Source: an uncultured Eubacteriales bacterium
GTDB taxonomy: Bacteria > Bacillota > Clostridia > Oscillospirales > Acutalibacteraceae
Reading direction: 5' to 3'
DNA: 13,661 nt
Assembly: GCA_934552855.1 (NCBI GenBank)
Contig: CAKTEU010000043.1
Span: 1 to 13,661 of the forward strand
Of the stretch, positions 13,595 through 13,661 are shown piece after piece. The position numbers and the translations under genes are program-made. The notes beneath the pieces were generated by a model. That model made no database searches, was not told the origin of the DNA, and was given only the letters and a program-made list of their open reading frames with translations. Each line of letters begins with the position of its first letter. Within the stretch, counting starts at the first letter, position 1.

Positions 13595-13661
13595 TTACTC
13601 TTTTAAGCGTTTTTTTACCCGCTCGCAGTATCTATATACAGCTTCGGGGTAAAGAAAACGC
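13595..13661 (-). CDS. Possible C-terminal end of a gene entering from the right edge
   Basis: On the minus strand an open frame runs in from the window edge (codons from 13660) and ends at a TAA (13597-13595). It gives 21 residues rich in Tyr, Arg, Lys and Glu (ending CERVKKRLKE), which looks like a basic helical C-terminus. A hairpin with a U-rich tail follows downstream on this strand, in keeping with a real gene end. Only 21 residues are visible, so neither family nor reality can be settled. Confidence 0.35.
   Translation of the reverse strand, partial: RFLYPEAVYRYCERVKKRLKE

Noticed and set aside
13612..13661. Imperfect inverted repeat GCGTTTTTTTACCC...GGGGTAAAGAAAACGC at the right edge
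   Set aside because: The arms mismatch, the loop is about 25 bases, and it lies inside the possible minus-strand coding end, so a separate regulatory role is not supported.

Overview
The window looks like a chromosome segment of a low-to-mid GC Gram-positive anaerobe, most likely a gut Clostridia member (Oscillospirales/Ruminococcaceae type). Support: GGAGG-type ribosome binding sites, TTGACA/TAAAAT promoters with 17-base spacers, a T-box leader, an LCP cell-wall ligase, and many AMP-forming ligases. The taxonomic call is inference from gene content and style only.

Left third (1-5450, all minus strand). There are three separately promoted or terminated genes: a GH3-family acyl-amido synthetase (140-1861), a long-chain acyl-CoA synthetase (2152-3798, probably starting upstream at an ACG codon at 3834), and an LCP (LytR-CpsA-Psr) membrane protein with a long repeat-bearing cytosolic tail (3916-5322). 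A clear terminator and a clear promoter separate the first two.

Middle (5450-8350). A divergent intergenic region leads to a two-gene plus-strand operon, a DUF2804 protein and a ketopantoate-reductase-family oxidoreductase, closed by a strong terminator at 7810-7845. Just after it lies a compact locus that ordinary gene calling would miss. It holds a 35-codon single-membrane-segment ORF (8000-8107) with its own promoter and a highly structured leader. A convergent RNA is transcribed on the minus strand from a perfect TTGACA-17-TATAAT promoter (8195-8223), and the two transcripts share a bidirectional terminator. This is the architecture of a type I toxin-antitoxin module.

Right third (8353-13455). 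A promoter and T-box leader, with a leucine (CUC) specifier by motif alignment, precede a tightly coupled three-gene operon. The genes are a 2-isopropylmalate-synthase-like protein that keeps the LeuA regulatory domain but has lost the metal-binding residues, a fusion of a sugar-phosphate-isomerase-like TIM barrel to a full acyl-CoA synthetase, and an amidohydrolase with an intact metal site. The genes overlap or abut (ATGA junctions), so they should be made together. None is a standard leucine biosynthesis enzyme, so this is a candidate uncharacterised leucine-responsive pathway. A possible minus-strand gene enters from the right edge.

A 20-base sequence (AAGGGACTGTCGCATTTAGC) occurs 8-9 bases after the stop codon of both outermost complete genes, in inverted orientation, and looks like a dispersed genomic repeat.
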